Assembly (NCBI GenBank): GCA_001443525.1
Contig: LKPX01000007.1
Location: 1 to 64,000, forward strand
DNA: 64,000 nucleotides
Reading direction: 5' to 3'
DNA from: Desulfobacteraceae bacterium RAAP-1
GTDB lineage: Bacteria > Desulfobacterota > Desulfobacteria > Desulfobacterales > Desulfatirhabdiaceae
The position numbers and the translations under genes were made by a program. The notes under the pieces are model-generated. The model was not told where the DNA came from and searched no databases. It saw only the letters and a list, made by a program, of their open reading frames with translations. Below, in pieces: positions 1-8,834 of the stretch (its first letter is position 1; the number at the start of each line of letters is the position of its first letter).

Positions 1-123
1 TTCCAGCAAGCATTCGGACTGAGACCGCGAAAGCAAGCGAGCAGCGATGAGACTGTACATTCAGTACGTCGAATCGCGGCACAGCGAAGCTGACAAAGGT
101 ATCAGTTTGAATGCTTGCTGGAA
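1..123. repeat. Palindromic repeat element A (window edge)
   Basis: Bases 1-22 and 102-123 form a 22-bp inverted repeat with two mismatches; the outer 15 bp (TTCCAGCAAGCATTC) match perfectly. The interior contains two GTAC motifs (in ...GTACATTCAGTAC...) and then a CGAATCGCGGCACAGCGAAG-like stretch. This layout resembles the interior of repeats B-D in this window, although the arms differ. It may therefore be a related hairpin or MITE-like family. The left boundary could extend beyond the window. Confidence 0.6.
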
Positions 124-141
124 TAAGCATAAGGTTGGCCT

Positions 142-594
142 ATGAGAAGAAAAGACAGAGAGGTCATGAGTTTTGACCAGATCGAAGCCATTATCCGCGA
201 GTCGAGCATCTGCAAGCTGGGTATGTCTGACAACCACCAGCCATACGTGGTTCCTTTAGGTTTTGGATACAGTAACAGTATCGTGTATTTCCATTCCGCT
301 TCAGAAGGTAAGATCATCGGTATTCTCAAGAAAAATCCGCTGGTCTGTGTTGAATTCGATACGAATTGCCAGCTGGATACGGAAGATTTCGCCTGCAGGT
401 GGGGATCCCGCTACCAGTGTGTCGTGGGATTCGGAAAGGCTGAGTTTATTGAATCCCCTCAGGAAAAACGGATGGCGCTCGATATTCTTATGAAACAATA
501 TTCCGACAGTGCATTCACCTATCCGGACAATGTGTTGTCCCGAATCACGGTCTTCAAGGTCAAGCTGACGGAGGTGAGCGGCAAGACCGCATGA
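142..594 (+). CDS. Pyridoxamine 5'-phosphate oxidase-fold flavin-binding protein
   Basis: A 150-residue, single-domain protein of the PPOX-like split-barrel superfamily, the NimA-like branch that binds FMN or another flavin. What is seen: an N-terminal helix (FDQIEAIIRESSICKLGMSD), the barrel strand YVVPLGFGY, a YFHSASEGKIIGILKKNP segment typical of the family (phosphate-binding lysine region), and the R-Y-x-x-V-x-G-F-G-x-A-E strand near residues 92-104. The substrate cannot be told from sequence; family members reduce nitro compounds or act on unknown small molecules. The start at 142 follows a weak AAGG; ATG 166 (MSFDQIE) after GAGAGG is an alternative. Its stop codon ends 1 base before the HD hydrolase start, so the two are probably co-transcribed. 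Confidence 0.8.
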   Translation: MRRKDREVMSFDQIEAIIRESSICKLGMSDNHQPYVVPLGFGYSNSIVYFHSASEGKIIGILKKNPLVCVEFDTNCQLDTEDFACRWGSRYQCVVGFGKAEFIESPQEKRMALDILMKQYSDSAFTYPDNVLSRITVFKVKLTEVSGKTA

Positions 595-595
595 T

Positions 596-1222
596 ATGGA
601 TATTGAGACCATCGCCCGCGAGCTTTTTTCCGGCGCCAGCGCCAGTCACGACTGGGATCACACCGTTCGCGTTCATCGCCTGTGCGAGCATATCGCCCAT
701 ATCGAACATGCGGATATGGAAGTGCTGCATGTGGCTGCTTTTCTTCATGATATCGGTAGAGCGCGTCAGGATGCCTCTCAGGGAGCCGTATGCCATGCGA
801 TTTACGGCGCCCGGATGGCGGAACCTATTGTGGAACGCCTGCCGCTGACATCCGGGCAAAAGCGCAATGTGCTGCACAGCATCCGTTCTCACCGGTTCAG
901 GGGCGCTGATGCGCCTGAAACTCTTGAGGCCAGAGTGCTGTTTGACGCTGACAAGCTGGATGCCATTGGCGCCATCGGCATTGCCAGAGCCTATCTGTTT
1001 GCCGGAGAAATCGGCGCAAGGCTTCACAGTCCCGATATTTCTGTCGAGGAAAGCCGTTCATATTCCACGGATGACACGGGATACAGAGAATTTCAGGTCA
1101 AGCTCTGTAAAATCCATGAACGCATGTTGACCTCTGAAGGCAAACGACTGGCGGCGGCGCGCCACCGGTTTATGGAAGATTTTTTCGGACAATTTTTACT
1201 CGAATATCAGGGAGCGAGATAA
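596..1222 (+). CDS. HD-domain phosphohydrolase
   Basis: A 208-residue HD-superfamily metal-dependent phosphohydrolase, similar to the YedJ-like single-domain group. Metal ligands visible in order: H18/H22 in SHDWDHTVRVH, the HD pair H51-D52 in AAFLHDIGR, a later His in HSIRSHRF, and an Asp in LFDADKLDAIGAIGIARA. This last string is very characteristic of the group. The natural substrate is not predictable; nucleotides are likely by family. The gene starts 1 base after the PPOX gene ends and is followed 4 bases later by the PurH N-terminal gene, so it sits at the head of a purine-related run. Confidence 0.85.
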   Translation: MDIETIARELFSGASASHDWDHTVRVHRLCEHIAHIEHADMEVLHVAAFLHDIGRARQDASQGAVCHAIYGARMAEPIVERLPLTSGQKRNVLHSIRSHRFRGADAPETLEARVLFDADKLDAIGAIGIARAYLFAGEIGARLHSPDISVEESRSYSTDDTGYREFQVKLCKIHERMLTSEGKRLAAARHRFMEDFFGQFLLEYQGAR

Positions 1223-1226
1223 CACC

Positions 1227-1904
1227 ATGACGCTGAATGTAGTTTCTCATATCGATCATCAGGTAAAGGTACGAAATGTATTGGTCAGTGTTTCGGATAA
1301 AACCGGTCTTCAGGAGCTGGTAACGCAACTGCTTGAAGTTAATCCGGAGATGATGTTTTATTCTACCGGCGGTACGTACAGCGCCATTCGGGGATTTCTG
1401 GGACAGAAAGCCGATGCTTGTCTTCAGCAGGTTTCCCAATACACCGGGCAGCCCGAAACCCAGGGCGGACTGGTCAAGACGCTGGATTTCAAGATTTATC
1501 TGGGCATTCTCACCGAAACCTACAATGCGGATCACCAGCGCGATCTGGAGCGAACCCGGGCGGTGCCTCTGGATATGGTCGTCGTCAACCTTTATCCATT
1601 CCGGCAGACGATTGCAAAATCGGGTGTCACCGTGGAAGAGGCTAGGGGCAATATCGATATCGGAGGTCCGTGCATGATTCGCGCAGCCGCTAAAAATTAT
1701 CTGCGTGTAGCTTCTGTCGTCAATCCGGAAGATTACGGCATGATTATTTCCGAAATGAAGACTGGCGGCGGCGTTACGTCTTTGGAACTTCGTTTCCGCC
1801 TGGCCCAAAAGGCGTTTTTGCACACAGCCGCCTATGACCGGATGATTGCTGAATATCTCAATGAGCAGGCATTCGAGGATGTCAGAAAATGCTATGAACC
1901 GTAA
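1227..1904 (+). CDS. purH (N-terminal half): IMP cyclohydrolase (stand-alone PurH N-terminal domain)
   Basis: 225 residues matching only the MGS-like IMP cyclohydrolase half of bifunctional PurH, which closes FAICAR to IMP in the last step of purine synthesis. Seen: VRNVLVSVSDKTGL at the N-terminus, STGGTYSAIRGFL (PurH usually has STGGTA), VVVNLYPF and GNIDIGGPCMIRAAAKN, all classical PurH blocks. The usual K-T-L-H-P-K block reads KTLDFKIYLGIL, so a normally conserved His-Pro is replaced. The chain stops after the cyclohydrolase domain. The transformylase half is a separate gene starting about 75 bases downstream. SD GGAG lies 12 bases before ATG 1227. Confidence 0.85.
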   Translation: MTLNVVSHIDHQVKVRNVLVSVSDKTGLQELVTQLLEVNPEMMFYSTGGTYSAIRGFLGQKADACLQQVSQYTGQPETQGGLVKTLDFKIYLGILTETYNADHQRDLERTRAVPLDMVVVNLYPFRQTIAKSGVTVEEARGNIDIGGPCMIRAAAKNYLRVASVVNPEDYGMIISEMKTGGGVTSLELRFRLAQKAFLHTAAYDRMIAEYLNEQAFEDVRKCYEP

Positions 1905-1978
1905 ATATCGGTAGGAAATCTTAATGGCTCGATAGGATATTGCCATTATAACTCCAAAATCCAATGTGGAGACATGCC

Positions 1979-3229
1979 ATGCCAGATGATCTGAAAAAAA
2001 TGTATAAAACCATTGTAGATGAACATTTCCCGCCTCGGATGGAAATCAGTTTTATCGATGAAACCGGCCGGCAGACCCTGTACTACGAAAAAGTTCTCTG
2101 GGATATTCGCGGAGAACAGAAGGGGCTGCGATACGGCGAAAATCCCGGGCAGGAAGCAGCCCTGTACCGGATGGTCAACGGGAATCTGCTTCTGGGAGAG
2201 ACGCAGACCATTCAGGCGGGTCAGTACCTGGCCTCGGATATCGAACTGCTGCAATCAGGGAAACACCCGGGAAAAACCAATCTGACCGATGCGGACAATG
2301 CGCTGAATATTCTGAGATATTTCATGGATGCTCCGACAACGGTTATTGTGAAGCATAACAACCCTTGTGGTGTCGCCCAGTCCGAAACGCTGGCTGATGC
2401 CTACCACAAGGCCATGATGGCGGATCGGGTGGCGGCCTTTGGTGGATGTATCGCCGTCAACCGGCCTGTGGACAGGGAAACCGCGGAGGCCATCAGCCGT
2501 CAGTACGCCGAAGTGGTTGTGGCGCCGGAATTTGAGCCTGGGGTGATGGAGATTTTTGCGGCCAAAAAAAATCTCAGAGTCATCCGGATCCAAAATATTG
2601 CGCGGCTGCATGAATTCATCGGAAGACGTTTTGTGGATTTCAAGAGCCTGATAGACGGCGGTATTGTTGCCCAGTGGTCTTTTGTTCCCCAGGCCAGAAC
2701 GCCGTCCGATCTCAAGCTGGCGACCTGCGACTACAAGGGCCGATCCTACCGCATCCAGAGAGAACCCACGGAAAGAGAATATCAGGACATGCTGTTTGGC
2801 TGGCTGGTGGAATCCGGGGTTACCTCCAATTCGGTCATTTATGTCAAGGACCGGGTGACAGTCGGCATCGGTACGGGCGAGCAGGATCGGGTCGGGGTTG
2901 CGGAAATCGCACGGGACAAGGCTTACCGGAAACTGGCGGACCGGCGCTGCTTTGAAATGCACGGCGTTGCTTACAACGATCTGAAAGATACAGATAAAAA
3001 ACAGGAAATCGATCAATGGGTTGCTTCCGTCAACGGCGGACTTCAAGGGGCAGCCATGATCAGCGATGCGTTTTTTCCTTTCCGTGACGGTGTGGATGTC
3101 GGCCTTCGGGAAGGCGTTTCCTGTGTCATTCATCCCGGCGGCTCTGAAAATGATTATCAGTCCATTGAAGCCTGCAACGAAACCGGAGCGACGATGGTAT
3201 ATACAGGCCAAAGAAGTTTCAAACACTGA
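1979..3229 (+). CDS. purH (C-terminal half): AICAR transformylase (stand-alone PurH C-terminal domain)
   Basis: About 416 residues, homologous to the AICAR formyltransferase half of PurH, which transfers a formyl group from 10-formyl-THF to AICAR. The catalytic block KHNNPCGVA (residues about 125-133, the Lys-His pair essential in the family) is present, as are DRVAAFGGCIAVNRPVD, SDAFFPFRDGVD and VIHPGGSENDYQSIEACNE near the C-terminus. ATG 1979 is preferred over ATG 1964 because GGAG at 1967-1970 is well spaced only for 1979. Together with the preceding gene it supplies both PurH activities as separate polypeptides. comEC begins 6 bases after its stop. Confidence 0.9.
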   Translation: MPDDLKKMYKTIVDEHFPPRMEISFIDETGRQTLYYEKVLWDIRGEQKGLRYGENPGQEAALYRMVNGNLLLGETQTIQAGQYLASDIELLQSGKHPGKTNLTDADNALNILRYFMDAPTTVIVKHNNPCGVAQSETLADAYHKAMMADRVAAFGGCIAVNRPVDRETAEAISRQYAEVVVAPEFEPGVMEIFAAKKNLRVIRIQNIARLHEFIGRRFVDFKSLIDGGIVAQWSFVPQARTPSDLKLATCDYKGRSYRIQREPTEREYQDMLFGWLVESGVTSNSVIYVKDRVTVGIGTGEQDRVGVAEIARDKAYRKLADRRCFEMHGVAYNDLKDTDKKQEIDQWVASVNGGLQGAAMISDAFFPFRDGVDVGLREGVSCVIHPGGSENDYQSIEACNETGATMVYTGQRSFKH

Positions 3230-3235
3230 TGACGG

Positions 3236-5797
3236 ATGATGTACTATTCCCGTCCAGTGATTCCGTTGCTGCTGTCCCTGATGACGGGTATCCTGGCGGG
3301 GTTGTGGCTGCCGGATTTCCGGATGTGGGGATATGCCTTGGCACTGACAGGCACGGCAGGTGTTTTGTGCGCCGTCGTTTGTCAGATGCCGCTGCGCTTT
3401 ACGCCGCTGGTGCTCATTGCGGCGTGTGGATACCTGTCCATTCAACCCTGGTCGACGCAATATATCCCGGATCATTGCATCTCCCGATTTGCGACATCGG
3501 ATATTCAGACCATTACCGGAACCCTGATATCCGCACCTTCGGCGGAAAATCAGCGTCAGAAATTCGATATCCGGTGTGAATATCTTCAGAATAAAGAGCA
3601 GCCGCGTTTTCCGGTCAGCGGCAACATCCGGGTCATGGTAGATGGAGCGCTTCCGGAGCTGAATATGGGAGATCGCATCCGTCTTTCCGGGCGCATCCGT
3701 GAGCTTCACAATTTTAAAAACCCCGGTGGCTTCGATTACCGGCAATACATGATTTTCAACGGCATTCACGCCGCCATGTTTGTGGGTTCCAAAGATATTG
3801 CACAGGATGTATCCGGACATCACAGCAGCGTTTTAGAAACTATCCAGCGCGCCCGGCAGAAGATTTCTCATAACATCGATGCGATTGGCGATCATGAAGA
3901 AAGGGCGGTTCTGAAAGCGCTGCTCATTGGAGACACCCGGGAAATTCCGAAACAGGTTACCGAGATTTTCAGCAGAGACGGTATCAGCCATCTGCTGGCG
4001 ATTTCAGGGCTTCATGTCGGAATTGTGGCGACCAGCGCTTTTTTTGTTTTTCAGTGGATATTGAGCCGGTTTCAGTTTTTTCTCTGGCGGGCCTGGACCC
4101 GGAAAGGCGCGGCGCTTCTATCGTTTTTGCCGGTACTGGGATATGGGCTGCTATCCGGAATGTCGCCTTCCACCCAGAGAGCCGTCATCATGATTTCCGT
4201 CTTTTTGATGTCGTTTCTGGTGCAGCGGGAGCCGGAGGCGTTCAATACCCTGTCGCTGGCGGCCCTGGTGATTCTGGTCATACATCCCCCGGCGCTTTTT
4301 TCCATTTCGTTTCAGTTGTCTTTTGTATCAGTGTTTTCCATCCTCTTTATTTTGCCCAGGTTTTGGCCCCCGCCGGACATTTTTTCCGATGGTCGCCAAA
4401 ACCTTCGCCGCATGCTGCTGTCGCCCCTCTGGGTATCGCTGTCCGCGTCCATCGGAACGCTGCTGCTGGTCGTGTATTATTTCAATCAGATATCCATCAT
4501 CAGCCCGATAGCCAATTACGTGATCGTGCCATTAGTCGGCTTTGGCGTTGTGCCGCTGGGGCTGTTGTCCGCTGCAATCTTCCTGATCGCTCCTGGACTC
4601 GCTCTGTGGGGAATAAAATTTTGCGCCATGCTCCTGGGGGCGGCCCTGCATCTGGCCCGTTTTTTTGCAGAATTTCCCTGGGCGGCCATACAGACGGTCA
4701 GCCCTTCCATTCTGGAAATGGTTTGCGGATATGCGCTGCTGTTTATGCTGATTGCCTTAAGACCGGCGCAGCCCTTTAAACAGCCCGTGATTCCGGGAAA
4801 ACCCGCGCGCCGCATACCGAAGGCGTTCAAGAGACGCATGGGCGCTGTTGCAGCCATCGCCGCACTGGTGCTGGGAATCGATGCGGGCTACTGGGGATAT
4901 CAGCGGTTTTTCCGATCCGATTTGCGGGTGACGGTGATCGATGTCGGCCAGGGTACGGCCAGTCTGCTGGAATTTCCCAAGGGGCCTGTCATGCTGATAG
5001 ATGCCGGTGGCTTTTCGGACCATACCGCGTTTGATGTCGGCAAAATGGTGGTGGCGCCGCTCTTGTGGCAAAAGAAGATCCGGTCTGTGGATATCCTGAC
5101 ACTGTCGCATACGGACAGTGACCATTTAAACGGCATGACCTATATCGCCGATCATTTCCATGTCAGGGAAGTCTGGGCCAATGGTGAATCTGCGGACAGC
5201 ATTGGATATCATCGCTTTATGGAAGTCCTGGAGCGCCGGCGTTTACTGCCGGCGAGTTTCAGTACGTTTCCAAGGCGCCATGAGATCGGCGGCGCTTTGC
5301 TGGAGATTATCAACCCGCCGCCCGATTTTCTGACGAGATCGGTTTCCGGCGAATCCTGGCGGGATACCAACAACAATTCTTTGGTGGTGCGGGTTGCTTT
5401 TGGAAACTTTTCCATGCTGTTTCCAGGAGATATCAAAATGGCTGCGGAAAATGAAATGCTGGCGCTGTACGGAAACCGCCTGCAAAGCCAGGTGCTGGTT
5501 GCGCCGCATCATGGAAGTAAATCTTCCTGTCTGCCGGCATTTGTGGATGCCGTGCATCCTCAACTGGCCATTTTTACCACCGGAGTGAATAATCGCTTTA
5601 AATTTCCCCATTCTTTCGTTATAGAGCAGTATCAGCGCGTGGGGGCGGAGCTGCGGAACACTGCCGTAGATGGCGCGGTCATGATCGTCGCCGATGGACG
5701 GAATATGCAGGCGACTTCCACCATTTCCCGCGGTGCGCCTTGGTGCGTGCGTGTGGGAAGGGTTTCGCGTGTAACGCATAAAATAAATCAAGATTGA
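3236..5797 (+). CDS. comEC: ComEC/Rec2-family DNA-uptake channel protein
   Basis: An 853-residue polytopic membrane protein, full length for ComEC/Rec2. Order of domains: hydrophobic N-terminus, DUF4131-type OB-like region (about 40-190, including FKNPGGFDYRQYM), Competence-domain membrane bundle (about 215-500; LLAISGLHVGIVAT and SGMSPSTQRAVIM are signature strings), then a metallo-beta-lactamase-like C-terminal domain (about 560-830) with DVGQGTASLL, SHTDSDHLNG and APHHGSKSS. The family passes single-stranded DNA across the inner membrane during natural transformation. No other competence gene is visible in the window. A second ATG at 3239 is equally possible. The stop overlaps the left end of repeat B. 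Confidence 0.92.
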   Translation: MMYYSRPVIPLLLSLMTGILAGLWLPDFRMWGYALALTGTAGVLCAVVCQMPLRFTPLVLIAACGYLSIQPWSTQYIPDHCISRFATSDIQTITGTLISAPSAENQRQKFDIRCEYLQNKEQPRFPVSGNIRVMVDGALPELNMGDRIRLSGRIRELHNFKNPGGFDYRQYMIFNGIHAAMFVGSKDIAQDVSGHHSSVLETIQRARQKISHNIDAIGDHEERAVLKALLIGDTREIPKQVTEIFSRDGISHLLAISGLHVGIVATSAFFVFQWILSRFQFFLWRAWTRKGAALLSFLPVLGYGLLSGMSPSTQRAVIMISVFLMSFLVQREPEAFNTLSLAALVILVIHPPALFSISFQLSFVSVFSILFILPRFWPPPDIFSDGRQNLRRMLLSPLWVSLSASIGTLLLVVYYFNQISIISPIANYVIVPLVGFGVVPLGLLSAAIFLIAPGLALWGIKFCAMLLGAALHLARFFAEFPWAAIQTVSPSILEMVCGYALLFMLIALRPAQPFKQPVIPGKPARRIPKAFKRRMGAVAAIAALVLGIDAGYWGYQRFFRSDLRVTVIDVGQGTASLLEFPKGPVMLIDAGGFSDHTAFDVGKMVVAPLLWQKKIRSVDILTLSHTDSDHLNGMTYIADHFHVREVWANGESADSIGYHRFMEVLERRRLLPASFSTFPRRHEIGGALLEIINPPPDFLTRSVSGESWRDTNNNSLVVRVAFGNFSMLFPGDIKMAAENEMLALYGNRLQSQVLVAPHHGSKSSCLPAFVDAVHPQLAIFTTGVNNRFKFPHSFVIEQYQRVGAELRNTAVDGAVMIVADGRNMQATSTISRGAPWCVRVGRVSRVTHKINQD

Positions 5798-5932
5798 CGG
5801 GTTCGTAAAATGTCCGCATCCTTCGTCATTGCAGCGTACGACAAGTACGCTTCATTCCTTGCGGATTTGCACGCCTTGCCTGCGGACATTTTACGAACCC
5901 GTCTAAAAAATCGACATTTTACGAAGCCGTCA
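5795..5932. repeat. Palindromic repeat element B
   Basis: Arms 5796-5818 and 5881-5903 are a perfect 23-bp inverted repeat (GACGGGTTCGTAAAATGTCC...). A third, partial right arm (GACATTTTACGAAGCCGTC) follows at 5913-5931. The interior carries GCGTACGACAAGTACGC, a second small palindrome. It is the same family as elements C and D, in the opposite orientation. AGAT occurs immediately outside both ends (5791-5794 and 5933-5936), consistent with a 4-bp target duplication; the direct match can be read as 10 bp (TCAAGATTGA) if terminal TGA/TCA are counted. Confidence 0.85.
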
Positions 5933-5971
5933 AGATTGATTGATAAATCCAACAGGCTTGAGGAGCGCTAA

Positions 5972-7282
5972 ATGGTTACATTTGAATCGTTGCGAGAACG
6001 CCAGGACGGCATTGCGGTGGTGGGGCTCGGATATGTCGGGCTTCCGCTGGCAGTGCATCTGTCCAGACATTTCAAGGTTACGGGTTATGATGTCAAGCCG
6101 GATCGTATCCGTGAATTGACAGCGGGTAAGGACAGAACTCTGGAAGTATCCGAAAGTGATCTGTCGGAAGCGGATATCCACTACACCGCGAATTCCGAAG
6201 ATATCCGCCGGTGTCGCCTGATCATTGTGGCGGTGCCAACGCCCATTGACGCCTACCGGATTCCAGATCTTGGACCGCTCAGAAGCGCTTCCAGCGCCGT
6301 TGGAAAAGTGATGAGCCGGGGATCGGTGGTGGTGTTCGAGTCCACCGTGTATCCGGGAGCCACCGAAGAGGTATGTGTACCGATTCTGGAAAAAGAATCC
6401 GGGTTTCATCTGAATGTCGATTTTACCGCCGGATATTCGCCGGAACGCATCAATCCCGGGGACAGACTGCACACTCTGGATAAGATCGTCAAAGTGGTTT
6501 CAGGATCCGATGCTGCAACCACCCGGCTGCTGAGCCTGGTATATGGCGCGGTGGTGCAGGCCGGCGTGCATCCCGTATCTTCCATTCGGGTTGCCGAAGC
6601 CGCCAAAGTTATCGAAAATACGCAGCGCGATCTGAACATCGCATTGATGAACGAACTTTCCATGATTTTTGACAAAATGAACATCGATACCACCGAAGTG
6701 CTTCAAGCAGCCGGAACCAAATGGAATTTTCTGCCGTTCAGACCGGGTCTGGTTGGCGGCCACTGCATCGGCGTGGATCCGTATTACCTGACATTCAAGG
6801 CGGAGTCTCTGGGATATCGTCCGGAAATGATCCTGGCAGGAAGGCGCATCAACGATAATATGGCCAAATTTGTGGCGGAGCGTGCGGTCAAGATTCTGAT
6901 CAACGCCGGCAAGCAGGTGCGTCATTCCCGTGTGGCGGTGCTGGGGCTGACTTTCAAGGAAAACGTTCCGGACCTCAGAAACACCAAGGTGGTGGATATT
7001 ATTTCGGAATTGAACACCTTCGGCGTGGATGTGCTGGTGCATGATCCGATAGCCGATCCTGCTGAAGCCAAGGCTTATTATGGGCTGGAGCTTCAGTCTC
7101 TGAATGGCATGGCGCCCGTGGACGCCGTCATTCTGGCTGTCATGCATAACGCCTATGTGACGATGGGGCTGTCTCAGATTGCAGGAATCTGCAGCAACGG
7201 GCGCCCGATTGTCGTTGACATCAAGGGGGCTTTCAGCCCCTCAGAGGCTGCGGAAAAAGGCATCCGTTACTGGAGGCTGTAA
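5972..7282 (+). CDS. UDP-N-acetylhexosamine/UDP-glucose 6-dehydrogenase family (TviB/WbpA-like)
   Basis: A 436-residue nucleotide-sugar dehydrogenase, usual length for the family, that oxidises C6 of a UDP-sugar to a uronic acid with two NAD+. Seen: N-terminal Rossmann motif VVGLGYVGLPLAV (about 16-28), FESTVYPGATEE, a long helical dimer region, catalytic Cys in LVGGHCIGVDPYY (about residue 265), and the C-terminal UDP-binding domain with VAVLGLTFKENVPDLRNTK. The sequence is closest in feel to the UDP-GlcNAc/GalNAc branch (TviB, WbpA) rather than Ugd. No other glycan genes flank it, so the polysaccharide is unknown. Good SD (GAGGAG, 8 bases upstream). Confidence 0.88.
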   Translation: MVTFESLRERQDGIAVVGLGYVGLPLAVHLSRHFKVTGYDVKPDRIRELTAGKDRTLEVSESDLSEADIHYTANSEDIRRCRLIIVAVPTPIDAYRIPDLGPLRSASSAVGKVMSRGSVVVFESTVYPGATEEVCVPILEKESGFHLNVDFTAGYSPERINPGDRLHTLDKIVKVVSGSDAATTRLLSLVYGAVVQAGVHPVSSIRVAEAAKVIENTQRDLNIALMNELSMIFDKMNIDTTEVLQAAGTKWNFLPFRPGLVGGHCIGVDPYYLTFKAESLGYRPEMILAGRRINDNMAKFVAERAVKILINAGKQVRHSRVAVLGLTFKENVPDLRNTKVVDIISELNTFGVDVLVHDPIADPAEAKAYYGLELQSLNGMAPVDAVILAVMHNAYVTMGLSQIAGICSNGRPIVVDIKGAFSPSEAAEKGIRYWRL

Positions 7283-7362
7283 GGTGGGTTCCCGCAGCGG
7301 CCGGCATTTTTCGAGTGTTCTGAAATTTTGCGCCATATGATCGGAATGCATGACAAATTGAT

Positions 7363-7746
7363 TTATGGCTGCGCCGGAGCGGATATCGAAACGGTATCGT
7401 TCACGGCGGATGATGATGTTCCTTTCAGGACAATCATTTCTTTCTCCCGAAACGGCTTGCGGTAGTTGCGCTCCTGCTGAAGGCTGCCGGATGCGCAGGA
7501 TTCGGCGCATACCCCGCAACAGACGCAGGCCGATGGATTATAAGACCATGTGGCCGCCTTTTTTTCCACCGCGATACATTGGGAGGGGCATTTGGCGGCG
7601 CAGACGCCGCAGAATGTACAGATATGGATGTCGTTGTGGATTGCGCCCCGGGCGTTTTCAAAGGAAGGCCTGATAACGTGCGGATAGCGCCGGGTGGCGC
7701 GGTCGCCAAGGAAATTTCTCAGAATGGCGGGGGTCATATTAAACAT
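7363..7746 (-). CDS. echF: Ech hydrogenase subunit F-like ferredoxin
   Basis: A 127-residue polyferredoxin subunit with two CxxCxxC...C clusters: CTFCGVCAAKC (about 43-53) and CVCCGVCAESC. It is the last gene of the minus-strand ech operon. In Ech it passes electrons between soluble ferredoxin and the small subunit EchC. The last ~35 residues are Ser/Thr-rich and not part of the fold. SD AGGGGAA precedes ATG. Only 11 bases separate it from echE. Confidence 0.88.
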   Translation of the reverse strand: MFNMTPAILRNFLGDRATRRYPHVIRPSFENARGAIHNDIHICTFCGVCAAKCPSQCIAVEKKAATWSYNPSACVCCGVCAESCASGSLQQERNYRKPFREKEMIVLKGTSSSAVNDTVSISAPAQP

Positions 7747-7757
7747 AAATTCCCCTT

Positions 7758-8834
7758 TTACCTCTCAGTGCAACTGATGCAGGGATCGATGGATAAAACA
7801 ATTACCGGAACGTCCGACAGCCATGCGCCGGGCAGCATGGTCAAAAGGGCCGGTACATTGGCAAAGGTCGGCGTCCGCACCCGAAGCCGTTCCAGATTTT
7901 TCGTTCCGTTGGCTTTGATGTAGTAAAAAACCTCGCCGCGGGGCTGTTCGACTCTGGTAACAACTTCGCCATTGGGTCTGCCTTTGACCTTGACGGCGAT
8001 TTCCCCGTTCGGCAATTTGCCGATGGCCTGCCGGATCAGATCAATGCTCTGAAAGACTTCGCGAAAACGCACCTTGCACCGGGCGTAACAGTCGCCGTCC
8101 GTTTCCACCACCGGCGTAAAATTGATGTCACCAAACGCCGCATACCCGAGCATCCGGGCATCCTGCGCAACGCCGCTGGCGCGAAGGGTCGGGCCGACCA
8201 GCCCCAGCTCATAAGCCTGTTTTCCGGTCAGAATTCCTTTGCCCACAGTGCGTTTCTGCACAGTGTAATCGCTCATGATCGTGGTTTCCAGCCATTGAAG
8301 TTCTTTTTCGACGTCCTTGAGTGCCGAGAGAATCATGCTGGTTTGTTCTGTACCCAGATCTTTTCTCACGCCGCCGATGACATTGACGGAGACGATGATT
8401 CGGTTGCCGGTGGTGGCTTCATCTATGTCGAGAATTTTCTCCCGGATCTTCCAGAACTGCATGAACAGGCTCTCAAATCCGAAACTGTCCGCAAACAATC
8501 CCAGCCACAGAAGGTGACTGTGCATCCGGTGCAGTTCGGACCAGATCACCCGCAGGAACCGGGCGCGCGGCGGTACTTCAATGCCCATCATTTCCTCGAT
8601 GCCCTGACAGTAGCACATGGCGTGAAGCATCGAGCAGATGCCGCAAATGCGTTCCACTACATAGATCATCTGATGAAAATCACGGATTTCCACCAGCTTT
8701 TCAAGGCCCCGGTGAACGAATCCGAAGGCGGGAATGGCTTCGGTGATGACCTCATCTTCCAGAGTGAGTTTGAGATGTATCGGCTCCGGCAATACCGGAT
8801 GCTGAGGGCCGAAAGGAATGATCGTTTTCGTCAT
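7758..8834 (-). CDS. echE: Ech hydrogenase large (catalytic) subunit
   Basis: A 358-residue NuoD/49-kDa-related hydrogenase large subunit. Both nickel-binding motifs are present: RICGIC (Cys 64 and 67) and DPCISC (Cys 352 and 355). This marks it as a true group 4 [NiFe] hydrogenase and not a complex I subunit, which would lack the cysteines. The protein ends three residues after the last cysteine (TER-stop), so there is no C-terminal extension for an endopeptidase to remove. Start ATG overlaps the echD stop by 4 bases (ATGA), implying translational coupling. Confidence 0.95.
   Translation of the reverse strand: MTKTIIPFGPQHPVLPEPIHLKLTLEDEVITEAIPAFGFVHRGLEKLVEIRDFHQMIYVVERICGICSMLHAMCYCQGIEEMMGIEVPPRARFLRVIWSELHRMHSHLLWLGLFADSFGFESLFMQFWKIREKILDIDEATTGNRIIVSVNVIGGVRKDLGTEQTSMILSALKDVEKELQWLETTIMSDYTVQKRTVGKGILTGKQAYELGLVGPTLRASGVAQDARMLGYAAFGDINFTPVVETDGDCYARCKVRFREVFQSIDLIRQAIGKLPNGEIAVKVKGRPNGEVVTRVEQPRGEVFYYIKANGTKNLERLRVRTPTFANVPALLTMLPGAWLSDVPVIVLSIDPCISCTER

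Noticed and set aside
2255-3823. Minus-strand open frame of 522 codons
   Set aside because: It lies antisense to the AICAR transformylase and comEC genes, has a composition without recognisable domains, and runs across two well-supported genes.
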